From positions 1 to 26,400 of the forward strand of contig CAJLLK010000009.1 of assembly GCA_905207515.1 (NCBI GenBank): 26,400 nucleotides of DNA, in the 5' to 3' direction. The notes under the pieces are model-generated. The model searched no databases and was not told the DNA's origin. It saw only the letters and a list, made by a program, of their open reading frames with translations. Below are positions 7,291-14,921 of this stretch, piece after piece (positions within the stretch are counted from its first letter, which is position 1; every line of letters starts with the position of its first letter). This stretch comes from an uncultured Christensenella sp. (GTDB lineage Bacteria > Bacillota > Clostridia > Christensenellales > UBA1242). The translations under genes were made by a program, and so were the position numbers.

Positions 7291-7301
7291 GAGGAACGTT
7301 C

Positions 7302-7487
7302 ATGGCAAAGAAATCATTGATTGCAAAACAAAAAAGAACACCAAAATATAAAACCAGAGCTTACACACGTTGCTCAATCTGTGGCAGACCACACGCAGTG
7401 CTCAGAAAGTATGGCATATGCAGAATTTGTTTTAGAGAAATGGCTAACCGCGGGGAAATTCCTGGCGTGAAGAAGTCAAGTTGGTAA
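7302..7487 (+). CDS. rpsN: 30S ribosomal protein S14, zinc-binding type
   Basis: At 61 residues this is the short, zinc-containing (C+) form of S14, with C24-x2-C27 and C40-x2-C43 (YTRCSICGRPH, YGICRICFRE). It keeps the invariant C-terminal IPGVKKSSW. The longer zinc-free paralogue used under zinc limitation in some Firmicutes is not in this window. S14 sits in the head of the small subunit. The AGGAGG site at 7290-7295 precedes the ATG. Confidence 0.97.
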   Translation: MAKKSLIAKQKRTPKYKTRAYTRCSICGRPHAVLRKYGICRICFREMANRGEIPGVKKSSW

Positions 7488-7497
7488 GGAGGGAATT

Positions 7498-7896
7498 ATG
7501 TTTGTTACAGACCCAATTGCAGATATGTTAACTCGTCTTAGAAATGCTATCAGTGCAAAACATAAGACCGTTGAAATCCCTGCATCTAAAGAAAAATTGG
7601 AAATCACAAAAATCCTTTTGGAAGAAGGATACATCGAAGGATATAAACTCGTTGACGCTGGTGCTTTCAAAAACATTGAAATCACAATCAAATATGACGA
7701 AGAAGGTCAAAGCGTTATCCAAGGTTTGAAAAGAATTTCAAAGCCTGGTCTTCGAATTTATTCCAGCAAAGACAATTTACCAAAGGTTATAAGCGGGCTT
7801 GGAATTGCCATTATTTCAACAAACAAAGGCATTGTGACTGACAAAGTTGCACGCTCTTTGAATGTTGGCGGCGAAGTTCTCGCTTATGTATGGTAA
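7498..7896 (+). CDS. rpsH: 30S ribosomal protein S8
   Basis: The 132-residue protein begins with the S8 signature TDPIADMLTRLRNA. It ends with the conserved C-terminal block GLGIAIISTNKGIVTDKVA and GGEVLAYVW. S8 binds the central domain of 16S rRNA; in Escherichia coli it also represses the spc operon near the rplE start. I did not identify an equivalent target structure here. The gene is 10 bases after rpsN with AAGGAGG in the gap. Confidence 0.97.
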   Translation: MFVTDPIADMLTRLRNAISAKHKTVEIPASKEKLEITKILLEEGYIEGYKLVDAGAFKNIEITIKYDEEGQSVIQGLKRISKPGLRIYSSKDNLPKVISGLGIAIISTNKGIVTDKVARSLNVGGEVLAYVW

Positions 7897-7908
7897 GGAG
7901 GTGCGAGC

Positions 7909-8451
7909 ATGTCAAGAATAGGAAATAAAGCAATCAAACTTGAAAATGGTGTCACTTTTGCTCGTGAAGGAGACGTTGTCACAATCACTGGGACAAAAGG
8001 AACATTAAAACAAAAAATTGACAAAAACATCAAAACCGAAGTTAAGGGTGATGAGCTCCACTTCATTTATGACAATGAAGAACTCAACGACCAACAAGGC
8101 CTTGCAAGAGCTCTTGTAAACAACATGGTCGTTGGCGTAACGAAAGGTTGGGACAAAAAACTTGTGATCGCAGGTGTTGGTTACAAGGCTCAAGTTTCAG
8201 GCAACAAACTTGTTATGTCGCTTGGCTATTCTCATCCAGTTGAAATAGAAATTCCATCAGATTTAAAAGTTACATGCCCATCAGCCACAGAAATTGTGGT
8301 TTCAGGCATTGACAAACACAAAGTTGGTCAATTTTCAGCAGTTATAAGAACAAAAAGACCTTACGAACCTTATCATGGCTACGGCGTTCACTATGACGGC
8401 GAACCATTGGTTAGAAAAGTTGGTAAGGCTGCCGGCAAGGGCAAGAAGTAG
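7909..8451 (+). CDS. rplF: 50S ribosomal protein L6
   Basis: The 180-residue product starts MSRIGNKAIKLENGVTF and has the two-domain L6 pattern. It includes GWDKKLVIAGVGYKAQVSG and the C-terminal RPYEPYHGYGVHYDGEPLVRKVGKAAGKGKK; the family more often reads YKGKGIRY where this has YHGYGVHY, a small variation. L6 lies near the factor-binding site of the large subunit. Standard spc-operon position and spacing. Confidence 0.96.
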   Translation: MSRIGNKAIKLENGVTFAREGDVVTITGTKGTLKQKIDKNIKTEVKGDELHFIYDNEELNDQQGLARALVNNMVVGVTKGWDKKLVIAGVGYKAQVSGNKLVMSLGYSHPVEIEIPSDLKVTCPSATEIVVSGIDKHKVGQFSAVIRTKRPYEPYHGYGVHYDGEPLVRKVGKAAGKGKK

Positions 8452-8465
8452 GAGGAGATTGAAAA

Positions 8466-8834
8466 ATGATTACTGTTAAAGATAAAAACAAAGACAGAAT
8501 TGTTCGTCATGCAAGAGTGAGAAAAACTGTTGTTGGCACTTCAAAAAGACCAAGACTTAATGTCTACAGAAGCTTAAACAACATCTATGCTCAAGTCATT
8601 GATGACGAAAAAGGAAAGACAATTGTTTCTGCTTCTACACTTGACAAAGAAGTTGCTGAAATGATCAAAGGAAAGACCAAAACTGAAGCTGCCAAAATTG
8701 TTGGCGAAGTTATTGGCAAAAGAGCCAAAGAAAAGAAAATTAAAGAAGTCGTTTTTGATAGAGGTGGATACCTTTACACAGGGCGTGTTCAAGCAGTTGC
8801 TGATGGTGCTAGAGACGCTGGGCTTAAATTTTAG
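8466..8834 (+). CDS. rplR: 50S ribosomal protein L18
   Basis: At 122 residues the protein has L18's basic N-terminal part (DRIVRHARVRKTVVGTSKRP) and RLNVYRSLNNIYAQVIDDEKG. The conserved end is VVFDRGGYLYTGRVQAVADGARDAGLKF. It binds 5S rRNA in the central protuberance together with L5. AGGAGG at 8451-8456 precedes ATG 8466. It is followed 9 bases later by rpsE. Confidence 0.97.
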   Translation: MITVKDKNKDRIVRHARVRKTVVGTSKRPRLNVYRSLNNIYAQVIDDEKGKTIVSASTLDKEVAEMIKGKTKTEAAKIVGEVIGKRAKEKKIKEVVFDRGGYLYTGRVQAVADGARDAGLKF

Positions 8835-8843
8835 GAGGGAAGC

Positions 8844-9392
8844 ATGGCAGAAGAATTGAAAAAGAAAAAAGAAGAAAATCCTAAAAACAATCGTCGTGAA
8901 AGACCTGTCAAAAGAGAAGATGACGGAATGGACAAGAGACTTATCTCTGTTCGTCGTGTCACAAAGGTTGTTAAAGGCGGAAGAACCATGCGTTTCTCTG
9001 CACTTGTCGTTCTTGGAGACGGCAAGGGAAATGTTGGAATGGGAATTGGAAAAGCAAACGAAGTTCCAAATGCAATCGACAAAGCGACAGTTGTTGCAAA
9101 GAAAAACATGCAAAAGGTTTCTGTTGTTGATGGCACAATTCCACATGAAACTGTTGGAAAATTCAGCACAACAAGCATCTTGATGCTTCCTGCTGAAGAA
9201 GGTCACGGAGTTATTGCCGGTGGCGCTGCCAGAGCAGTTTTGGAAGTCGCTGGCGTAAAAAATATTGTGACAAAAATCCATGGTTCAACAAACAGAATAA
9301 ACGTTGTTAGAGCAACTATAAATGGGCTTCTTTCTCTTAAAACAAGAGAAGAAATTGCCGCACGTCGTGGCAAAAAACCTGAGGAAATTTAA
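8844..9392 (+). CDS. rpsE: 30S ribosomal protein S5
   Basis: The protein has 182 residues. After a charged N-terminal extension of about 28 residues comes the S5 double-stranded-RNA-binding-like domain (RRVTKVVKGGRTMRFSALVV, GDGKGNVGMGIGKANEVP). The C-terminal domain follows (GVIAGGAARAVLEVAGVKNI, GSTNRINVVRAT). S5 shapes the mRNA entry channel and affects decoding accuracy. Start ATG 8844 has AGGAGG at 8833-8838. Confidence 0.97.
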   Translation: MAEELKKKKEENPKNNRRERPVKREDDGMDKRLISVRRVTKVVKGGRTMRFSALVVLGDGKGNVGMGIGKANEVPNAIDKATVVAKKNMQKVSVVDGTIPHETVGKFSTTSILMLPAEEGHGVIAGGAARAVLEVAGVKNIVTKIHGSTNRINVVRATINGLLSLKTREEIAARRGKKPEEI

Positions 9393-9404
9393 TCGGAGGG
9401 CATT

Positions 9405-9593
9405 ATGAAAAAAGGAAAAACATTGAAAGTTACTTGGGTGAGAAGTGCTATTGGCTACAACAAAAAACAAATGAAAATTTTGGAAGCTCTTGGCTTCAAA
9501 AAACTTAATCAAACCAGAATTTTACCAGACAACGAGAGCATTCGTGGAAGTTTGTTTCACGTTAAGCATCTTGTTGAAGTGGTTGAAGAATAA
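9405..9593 (+). CDS. rpmD: 50S ribosomal protein L30
   Basis: This short 62-residue protein has the L30 pattern: LKVTWVRSAIGYNKKQ (family VTLVRSxIG), LEALGFKKLNQTRIL, and RGSLFHVKHLVEVVEE near the end. Start ATG 9405 follows a CGGAGGG site, 12 bases after rpsE. It lies between S5 and L15, as in most bacteria. Confidence 0.95.
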   Translation: MKKGKTLKVTWVRSAIGYNKKQMKILEALGFKKLNQTRILPDNESIRGSLFHVKHLVEVVEE

Positions 9594-9604
9594 GGAGAAG
9601 AGTT

Positions 9605-10054
9605 ATGAAAATTGAAAATCTTAAACCTGCTGAAGGCTCAACCACAAAAAAAGTAAGAGTTGGTCGTGGAATTGGTTCAGGAATTGGAAAAACTTCTGGA
9701 AAGGGACACAAAGGTCAATGGGCTAGAAGTGGCGGCGGTGTTAAAGCTGGATTTGAAGGCGGAAACATCCCTATGATCAGAAAAATCCCAATTCGTGGAT
9801 TTAACAATTTCAACAACAGAAAAGTTTTCTCAACGGTTAATGTTGGCGACCTTGAAATTTTTGAACCTAACACAGAAATCACTGAAGAACTTTTGTATGA
9901 ATACAGAGTTATAGGCAAAAGACAACCACATGGTCTTAAAGTGCTTGGAGATGGAGAAATTACAAAACCTCTGACTATCAAAGCTAAAAAGGCTACAAAA
10001 TCTGCAATCGAAAAAGTGGAAAAAGCAGGCGGAAAAATTGTTATTGAAGAGTAA
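9605..10054 (+). CDS. rplO: 50S ribosomal protein L15
   Basis: The 149-residue product has the glycine- and lysine-rich N-terminal tail that threads into 23S rRNA (VRVGRGIGSGIGKTSGKGHK, GGGVKAGFEGGNIPMIRKIP). The folded C-terminal domain is QPHGLKVLGDGEITKPLTIK and IEKVEKAGGKIVI. L15 is a late-assembly 50S protein. It is followed by a 49-base gap and secY, the usual order. The gap has a TTGACA but only a poorly spaced -10. Confidence 0.97.
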   Translation: MKIENLKPAEGSTTKKVRVGRGIGSGIGKTSGKGHKGQWARSGGGVKAGFEGGNIPMIRKIPIRGFNNFNNRKVFSTVNVGDLEIFEPNTEITEELLYEYRVIGKRQPHGLKVLGDGEITKPLTIKAKKATKSAIEKVEKAGGKIVIEE

Positions 10055-10103
10055 TTTTGCTCTTTGACAACGTTATAGTTAAAATAGATTAGAGGAGCAA
10101 TTT

Positions 10104-11402
10104 ATGTTTAAAACTCTTGTAAACGCTTTTAAAATTAAGGATTTGAGAAAGAAAATTCTTATCACATTGGGCTTGCTCATTCTCTTCAGAGTTGGGTGTG
10201 CTTTGGTGTGCCCTGGTTTCGACTTGGCTGACGCTATGGAATCTGAAACCACAAATGGAACAACATTTTTCTCTCTTATGAACTTGTTGTCTGGTGACGC
10301 ACTGTCAAATGGTTCCATTCTCGCGCTGGGTGTTTCGCCATATATCACGGCGTCGATCGTCATTCAGCTTTTGACCGTGGCAATTCCTGCGCTTGAGCGA
10401 ATTTCAAAACAAGGCGAAGATGGCAGAAGAAAAATCACTTTCTACACTCGAATTTGCGCTTTGGTTTTGGCAGTTGCACAGGCAATTGGAATTGTGTTGA
10501 CTTACAGACAATATGTCACAGCAGACTTGCTTGGCATGCCTGAATGGCTGGTTATCACAGGGATTGTTTTGATTTTGACGGCAGGCGGAATGTTCACTGT
10601 TTGGCTTGGCGAAAAAATCACACAACTTGGTGTCGGAAACGGTATGAGCTTGCTCATCTTTGTTGGTATCATTTCATCTTCAGCTCAAGGCATTTCAACA
10701 GCAATTTCTCAAGTTGGCGAAAACATTGAAAATCTTTGGATGATCATAATTTACATCGTTGCTTTGGTGCTGATTTTCGGGCTTATTGTTTTCATTGATT
10801 CTTCAGAAAGAAGAGTTGGTGTCAAATATGCCAAACAAATCAAGGGCAGAAAAATGTATGGCGGTCAAGACACATTCATTCCAATCAAATTGAATGCTTC
10901 TGGAGTTATGCCAATCATCTTTGCAACGTCACTTTTGACTTTGCCACAACTGATCATGAGCATTTTCTGGCCAAATTCAGATGCGTATTATTGGTATCAA
11001 AACTATATGGGCACAAATTCTTGGGCTTACATTGTTCTGCTTGCGGTGCTTATCTTTGCATTCGCATTCTTCTATGCGCAGATTTCGTTCGACACAGACG
11101 AAGTTTCCAGACGAATGCAACAACAGGGCGGATTTATTCCGGGCATCAGGCCGGGCAAGACAACTTCAGAATACCTGAGAAAAATTTCCAAGAGAATAAC
11201 GCTGTTTGGTGCAGTTTTCTTGGCTTTCATCGCTTTAATTCCATCTTTGGCGTTTAGGGCGATAGATGATGTGACATTGACCAGTCTTATCAATGCATTC
11301 AGCACAACCGGACTTATGATCATAGTTTCAGTTGCTTTGGAATTTGATAAGAGTCTCGAAGCACAGATGTTGATGAGAAACTATAAAGGCTTTTTAAATT
11401 AA
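10104..11402 (+). CDS. secY: Protein translocase subunit SecY
   Basis: At 432 residues with about ten hydrophobic helices, this is the central pore of the Sec export channel in the cytoplasmic membrane. Recognisable SecY segments are the first helix region (RKKILITLGLLILFRVGCAL), LALGVSPYITASIVIQLL, VGNGMSLLIFVGIISS, ERRVGVKYAKQIKGRKMYGG, LNASGVMPIIFATSLLTLP, and the cytoplasmic loop QQGGFIPGIRPGKTTSEYL. The substrate-free plug and ring residues cannot be assigned by eye. GAGGAG at 10091-10096 precedes ATG 10104. It sits between rplO and adk, standard for Firmicutes. Confidence 0.97.
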   Translation: MFKTLVNAFKIKDLRKKILITLGLLILFRVGCALVCPGFDLADAMESETTNGTTFFSLMNLLSGDALSNGSILALGVSPYITASIVIQLLTVAIPALERISKQGEDGRRKITFYTRICALVLAVAQAIGIVLTYRQYVTADLLGMPEWLVITGIVLILTAGGMFTVWLGEKITQLGVGNGMSLLIFVGIISSSAQGISTAISQVGENIENLWMIIIYIVALVLIFGLIVFIDSSERRVGVKYAKQIKGRKMYGGQDTFIPIKLNASGVMPIIFATSLLTLPQLIMSIFWPNSDAYYWYQNYMGTNSWAYIVLLAVLIFAFAFFYAQISFDTDEVSRRMQQQGGFIPGIRPGKTTSEYLRKISKRITLFGAVFLAFIALIPSLAFRAIDDVTLTSLINAFSTTGLMIIVSVALEFDKSLEAQMLMRNYKGFLN

Positions 11403-11427
11403 AAACACTATTCAATATGGAGGTTTT

Positions 11428-12048
11428 ATGAATATCATATTGCTTGGTGCTCCGTTTTCTGGGAAAGGAACGCTGGCACGTCAAATCGTTGCAGATTTTG
11501 GACTTACTCAAATTTCGACCGGCGACCTTTTCCGTGAAAATATAAAAAACGGAACGGAAATTGGCAAATTGGCAAAAACATACATGGACAAAGGTCAACT
11601 CGTTCCTGACAGTGTGACGATTTCAATGCTCAAAGAACGTATTTCGAAGGATGATTGCAAAAAAGGCTTCATTCTCGATGGCTTTCCAAGAACAATCGAA
11701 CAAGCCAAAGCGCTCGAAAACATTGCAAAAATCGACACGGTGATTCAATTGGATGTTTCGTTTGATGAAATCAGACGTAGATGTCTGGGCAGAAGAACGT
11801 GCAGTAAATGTGGTGAAATTTACAACACTTCTACCTATAATAAACCTACTTGCAAGCTTTGCGGTTCACCACTGTTCCAAAGAGATGACGATAATTTGGA
11901 AACAGTCAACAATCGTCTGGAAGTTTATGAAAAACAAACCGCACCACTCATAAACTTCTACGCTGATAGGTTGTTTGTGATTGAAGGTCAAGGAAAGCCT
12001 GAAGACACATACAAACCTGTGAAAAACTTTTTGAAAGGGAGAGTTTAA
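11428..12048 (+). CDS. adk: Adenylate kinase
   Basis: The 206-residue enzyme converts ATP plus AMP to two ADP. It has the P-loop at residues 7-15, TGDLFRENI at 31-39, and DGFPRT at 84-89. A LID domain with four cysteines (C125, C128, C142, C145) is the zinc-binding form common in Gram-positive bacteria. The P-loop reads GAPFSGKGT, whereas most adenylate kinases have GxPGAGKGT, so Phe-Ser replaces Gly-Ala. The lysine and threonine needed for phosphate binding remain. GGAGG precedes ATG 11428. Its stop is one base before the map start. Confidence 0.95.
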   Translation: MNIILLGAPFSGKGTLARQIVADFGLTQISTGDLFRENIKNGTEIGKLAKTYMDKGQLVPDSVTISMLKERISKDDCKKGFILDGFPRTIEQAKALENIAKIDTVIQLDVSFDEIRRRCLGRRTCSKCGEIYNTSTYNKPTCKLCGSPLFQRDDDNLETVNNRLEVYEKQTAPLINFYADRLFVIEGQGKPEDTYKPVKNFLKGRV

Positions 12049-12049
12049 G

Positions 12050-12820
12050 TTGATTCAAAAGACACCTGCAGAAATTGTTTTAATCAAAAAAGCATGTGAA
12101 CTTACTCGAGACGCTCTTATCTACGCCAAAAGCTTGATAAAGCCTGGAGTTTCGACTTTTGATATTGACAAATCCATAGAAAAGTTTATAATAGATAGTG
12201 GTGGTTCGCCTGCGTGTCTTGGCTATGAAGGCTATCCGGCTGCAACATGCATTTCGGTCAACGAAGTGGTTGTTCATGGCATTCCGAGCAAAGACATCAT
12301 CTTAAAAGAAGGCGACATTGTCAGCGTTGACATTGTTGTGGCTTACAAAGGTTATCATGGAGACGCTACAAGGACATTTCCTGTCGGACAGATAAGCGAA
12401 GAGAAAGCTAAACTTATCAAAGTCACCAAAGAATGCTTTTTCAAAGGCATTGAAAACATCAGAATTGGCGACCGAATTGGAAAACTTTCTCACGCCATTC
12501 AAGTTCATGCAGAGAGCAACGGATTTTCGGTTGTCCGAGAGCTCTGCGGACATGGAATAGGTCGAAGAATGCATGAGGCTCCTTCGGTTCTCAATTTTGG
12601 GAAAGAAACCGACGGGCCTGTAATTGTTGAAAATGCCGTGCTTGCGATTGAGCCTATGATAAACGCTGGCAAAAAAGAAATCAACATGCTTAGTGATGGC
12701 TGGGGAATTGTCACTCGAGACAGAAAACCTTCAGCACATTACGAAAACACAGTTCTTTTCACAAGAAATGGAGTGCAAATTCTCACATTGGAGCAAGATG
12801 ATGAATATTACAGCAGGTGA
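12050..12820 (+). CDS. map: Methionine aminopeptidase, type I
   Basis: This 256-residue metalloenzyme removes the initiator methionine from new proteins. The five metal-ligand motifs are visible: VSVDIVVAYKGYHGDATRTF (two Asp), CGHGIGRRMHEAP (His), LAIEPM (Glu) and SAHYENTVLF (Glu). The substrate-site VVHGIPS is also present. The only sensible start is a TTG at 12050, which follows AAAGGGAG by about 8 bases and gives MIQKTPAEIVLIKKACELT, a standard N-terminus. The 3' end overlaps the KOW-protein gene by 20 bases. Confidence 0.95.
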   Translation: MIQKTPAEIVLIKKACELTRDALIYAKSLIKPGVSTFDIDKSIEKFIIDSGGSPACLGYEGYPAATCISVNEVVVHGIPSKDIILKEGDIVSVDIVVAYKGYHGDATRTFPVGQISEEKAKLIKVTKECFFKGIENIRIGDRIGKLSHAIQVHAESNGFSVVRELCGHGIGRRMHEAPSVLNFGKETDGPVIVENAVLAIEPMINAGKKEINMLSDGWGIVTRDRKPSAHYENTVLFTRNGVQILTLEQDDEYYSR

Positions 12821-13064
12821 TGTGGTGGTTGCGACCGCTGGAAAAGAAAAAAATCAGATTTTTGTTGTTCTTGAAGCCGATGACAAATTTTGTTATCTGG
12901 TGGATGGCAAACGATTGAAATTGACTAAACCGAAGAAAAAAAGCCTAAAACATGTTCAGAAGGCTTCTAAAATTGGGTTTGATGCGCAGAAACTCAAATC
13001 TGGACAAGAAAAAACTAATGCGGAAGTCAGAAAATTTTTAAAAGAAAGGAGTTTGTATGTCTAA
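12801..13064 (+). CDS. KOW-domain RNA-binding protein (L14e-like)
   Basis: The 87-residue protein has an N-terminal KOW-type segment (AGDVVVATAGKEKNQIFVVLE) followed by a strongly basic stretch (LKLTKPKKKSLKHVQKASKI). Small KOW proteins of this kind are commonly encoded between map and infA in Clostridia, and are thought to bind ribosomal RNA. I know of no established function. Two consecutive ATGs (12798, 12801) are possible; GGAG at 12790-12793 is better spaced for the second. The gene overlaps map by 20 bases and infA by 8, so expression is probably translationally coupled. Confidence 0.88.
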   Translation: MNITAGDVVVATAGKEKNQIFVVLEADDKFCYLVDGKRLKLTKPKKKSLKHVQKASKIGFDAQKLKSGQEKTNAEVRKFLKERSLYV

Positions 13065-13278
13065 AAAAGATGTTATTGAATTTGAAGGTGTGGTAACAGA
13101 AGTTTTGCCAAGCATGACATTTAAAGTCACATTGTCAAACGGCCATGTCATCACCGCATACATCTCAGGAAAACTCAGACAAAACTTCATCAGAATTATC
13201 GAAGGCGATAAGGTAAAAATTGAAATGAGTCCGTATGATCTTTCCAAAGGGAGAATTACTTGGAGAGAAAAAGGTTAA
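13057..13278 (+). CDS. infA: Translation initiation factor IF-1
   Basis: At 73 residues this is a full-length IF-1, a single OB-fold. It shows MSKKDVIEFEGVVTEVLPSM, FKVTLSNGHVITAYISGKLR, IRIIEGDKVKIEMSPYDLSK and GRITWR. It binds the A site of the 30S subunit during initiation and supports IF-2 and IF-3. AAAGGAG (13044-13050) lies inside the end of the KOW gene. It is followed 13 bases later by rpmJ. Confidence 0.97.
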   Translation: MSKKDVIEFEGVVTEVLPSMTFKVTLSNGHVITAYISGKLRQNFIRIIEGDKVKIEMSPYDLSKGRITWREKG

Positions 13279-13291
13279 AAAGGAGCAAAAA

Positions 13292-13408
13292 ATGAAAGTC
13301 AGAGCATCGGTTAAACCTATGTGTGATAAATGCAAAGTTATAAAAAGAGACGGAAAAGTTATGGTTATCTGCTCAAAGAGCAAAAAACATAAACAAACTC
13401 AAGGCTAA
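13292..13408 (+). CDS. rpmJ: 50S ribosomal protein L36, zinc-binding type
   Basis: This 38-residue gene reads MKVRASVKPMCDKCKVIKRD and ends HKQTQG. The zinc-ligand pattern C11-x2-C14-x12-C27-x5-H33 is intact, the C+ form of L36. It has an AAGGAG site at 13280-13285, just before the ATG. Placement between infA and rpsM is canonical. The 58 bases that follow, before rpsM, hold a TATAAT (13414-13419) but no matching -35. Confidence 0.95.
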   Translation: MKVRASVKPMCDKCKVIKRDGKVMVICSKSKKHKQTQG

Positions 13409-13466
13409 AATTTTATAATCTTTCATTTAAAAAACAAAAATCAAAAAGACAAGGAGAAAAAATTAA

Positions 13467-13844
13467 ATGGCAAGAATTGCTGGTGTTGACCTTCCAAGAG
13501 ACAAAAGATTGGAGTATGGTTTGACTTATATTTATGGAATTGGCGCTGAAACTTCAAGAAATATCTGCAAAGAAACAGGCATTTCTATGGATATTCGTGT
13601 CAAAGATTTGACAGAAGACCAAGTTGCCAAACTTCGTAACTATATCGAACACAACTTAATTGTTGAAGGTGAACTTAAATCAAAAGTAAGTATGAATATC
13701 AAAAAGCTGAACGAAATTGGATGCTATCGTGGTATTCGTCACAGAAAAGGACTTCCTGTTCGCGGACAAAACACAAAAAACAACGCAAGAACAAGAAAGG
13801 GTCCTAAGAAAGTCGTTAGCGGAAGCGCTAAGAAAGGTAAGTAA
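13467..13844 (+). CDS. rpsM: 30S ribosomal protein S13
   Basis: The 125-residue product begins MARIAGVDLPRDKRLEYGLT and continues with the helix-two-turn-helix YIYGIGAETSRNICKETGIS. It ends in the basic tail GCYRGIRHRKGLPVRGQNTK followed by NARTRKGPKK. S13 is in the head of the 30S subunit and bridges to L5 and tRNA. AAGGAG precedes ATG 13467. It opens the alpha-operon part of the cluster. Confidence 0.97.
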   Translation: MARIAGVDLPRDKRLEYGLTYIYGIGAETSRNICKETGISMDIRVKDLTEDQVAKLRNYIEHNLIVEGELKSKVSMNIKKLNEIGCYRGIRHRKGLPVRGQNTKNNARTRKGPKKVVSGSAKKGK

Positions 13845-13855
13845 GGAGTGTGACA

Positions 13856-14269
13856 ATGGCAAACGTTAAATCATCAACTGGAAAGAAAAAAGCAGTTAAA
13901 ACCAGAAAAAGAATAAGCAGAAACATTGAAAAAGGTCAAGTTCATATCACGACTTCTTTCAACAACAACATTATCGTTTTCACAGACATGGAAGGTAATG
14001 TTATTTCTTCATGTTCGTCTGGCAAACTTGGACTTAAAGGTTCAAAAAAGAGCACTCCATTTGCTGCACAGACATGTGTTGAAACTGCAGGAAAAGTTGC
14101 ACTCGACAACGGAATGAAAACTGTTGAAGTGTATGTTAAAGGCCCAGGAAACGGCAGAGAAAGTGCTATTCGTTGCCTTTCAACTCTTGGCTTTGATGTT
14201 ACACTTATTAAGGATGTTTCTCCAATCGCTCACAACGGTTGCAGACCTCCAAAAAGAAGAAGAGTTTAA
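13856..14269 (+). CDS. rpsK: 30S ribosomal protein S11
   Basis: From ATG 13856 the protein is 137 residues: a lysine-rich start, then GQVHITTSFNNNIIVFTDME, SSGKLGLKGSKKSTPFAAQ and the diagnostic end SPIAHNGCRPPKRRRV. A GTG two codons upstream is in frame, but AAGGAG at 13843-13848 is best spaced for the ATG. S11 lines the platform of the small subunit near the mRNA exit. It follows rpsM by 11 bases. Confidence 0.97.
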   Translation: MANVKSSTGKKKAVKTRKRISRNIEKGQVHITTSFNNNIIVFTDMEGNVISSCSSGKLGLKGSKKSTPFAAQTCVETAGKVALDNGMKTVEVYVKGPGNGRESAIRCLSTLGFDVTLIKDVSPIAHNGCRPPKRRRV

Positions 14270-14282
14270 AAGGAGATAAAAA

Positions 14283-14903
14283 ATGGCAAGAACTATTGAA
14301 CCTGATTGCCGTCAATGTAGAAGAGAAGGACGCAAACTTTTCCTTAAAGGCGAAAGATGCACAACCAAAAAATGTGCAATGGAAAGAAGACCTGTCATTC
14401 CTGGCCAACATGGTGCTTCAAGAAAAAGAGTGACAGAATATGGACTTCAACTTCGTGAAAAACAAAAAGTTAAGAGAATGTACGGCATATTGGAAAAACA
14501 ATTCGAAAGGTATTATGAAGATGCAGTCAGAATGAAAGGGGTAACAGGTGAAAACATGTTGTCTCTTATCGAAAGAAGACTTGACAACGTCATCTATCGT
14601 ATGGGTATCGGAGCTTCTAGAGCTGAGTGTCGTCAAATCGTAAACCATGGACACATCTGCGTCAATGGCAAACGTGTGAACATCGCTTCTTACAGAGTTA
14701 AGGTTGGAGATGTGATAACTGTTAAAGAAAACAAACAAGACCTTGAAATGTTCAAAGACTTGAAAGGCATGAAAATTGTTATGCCAAAGTGGTTGGAATT
14801 CAACACTGAAACTTTGACAGGAAAAATCCTTGCTTTGCCTGCAAGAGAAGATATTGACACAGACATCAAAGAACAACTTATTGTCGAGTTGTATTCTAGA
14901 TAG
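14283..14903 (+). CDS. rpsD: 30S ribosomal protein S4, zinc-binding type
   Basis: This 206-residue S4 has an N-terminal four-cysteine zinc site (C9-x2-C12-x13-C26-x4-C31). It also has the S4 RNA-binding domain (RLDNVIYRMGIGASRAECRQ, VNHGHICVNGKRVNIASYRV). Zinc-type S4 is common in Firmicutes and Actinobacteria. S4 starts 16S rRNA folding and often represses its own operon. The rpsM-rpsK-rpsD-rpoA-rplQ order is the classical alpha operon, while in Bacillus rpsD is detached, so this is a Clostridia-like feature. It ends 18 bases before rpoA. Confidence 0.97.
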   Translation: MARTIEPDCRQCRREGRKLFLKGERCTTKKCAMERRPVIPGQHGASRKRVTEYGLQLREKQKVKRMYGILEKQFERYYEDAVRMKGVTGENMLSLIERRLDNVIYRMGIGASRAECRQIVNHGHICVNGKRVNIASYRVKVGDVITVKENKQDLEMFKDLKGMKIVMPKWLEFNTETLTGKILALPAREDIDTDIKEQLIVELYSR

Positions 14904-14921
14904 AATTAGGGGGATAAAAAT

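Noticed and set aside
8574..9281. Long minus-strand frame (235 residues) opposite rplR and rpsE
   Set aside because: Antisense shadow of two certain ribosomal genes; Phe/Ser/Cys/Asn-rich composition typical of a mirrored coding frame.
10064..10090. Promoter before secY (TTGACA at 10064-10069)
   Set aside because: The best -10 candidates are TAGATT at 15 bp or TAAAAT at 10 bp; spacing is too poor to call.
13414..13419. TATAAT before rpsM as an internal promoter
   Set aside because: No -35-like sequence at 16-18 bp upstream, and such hexamers are frequent in AT-rich spacers.
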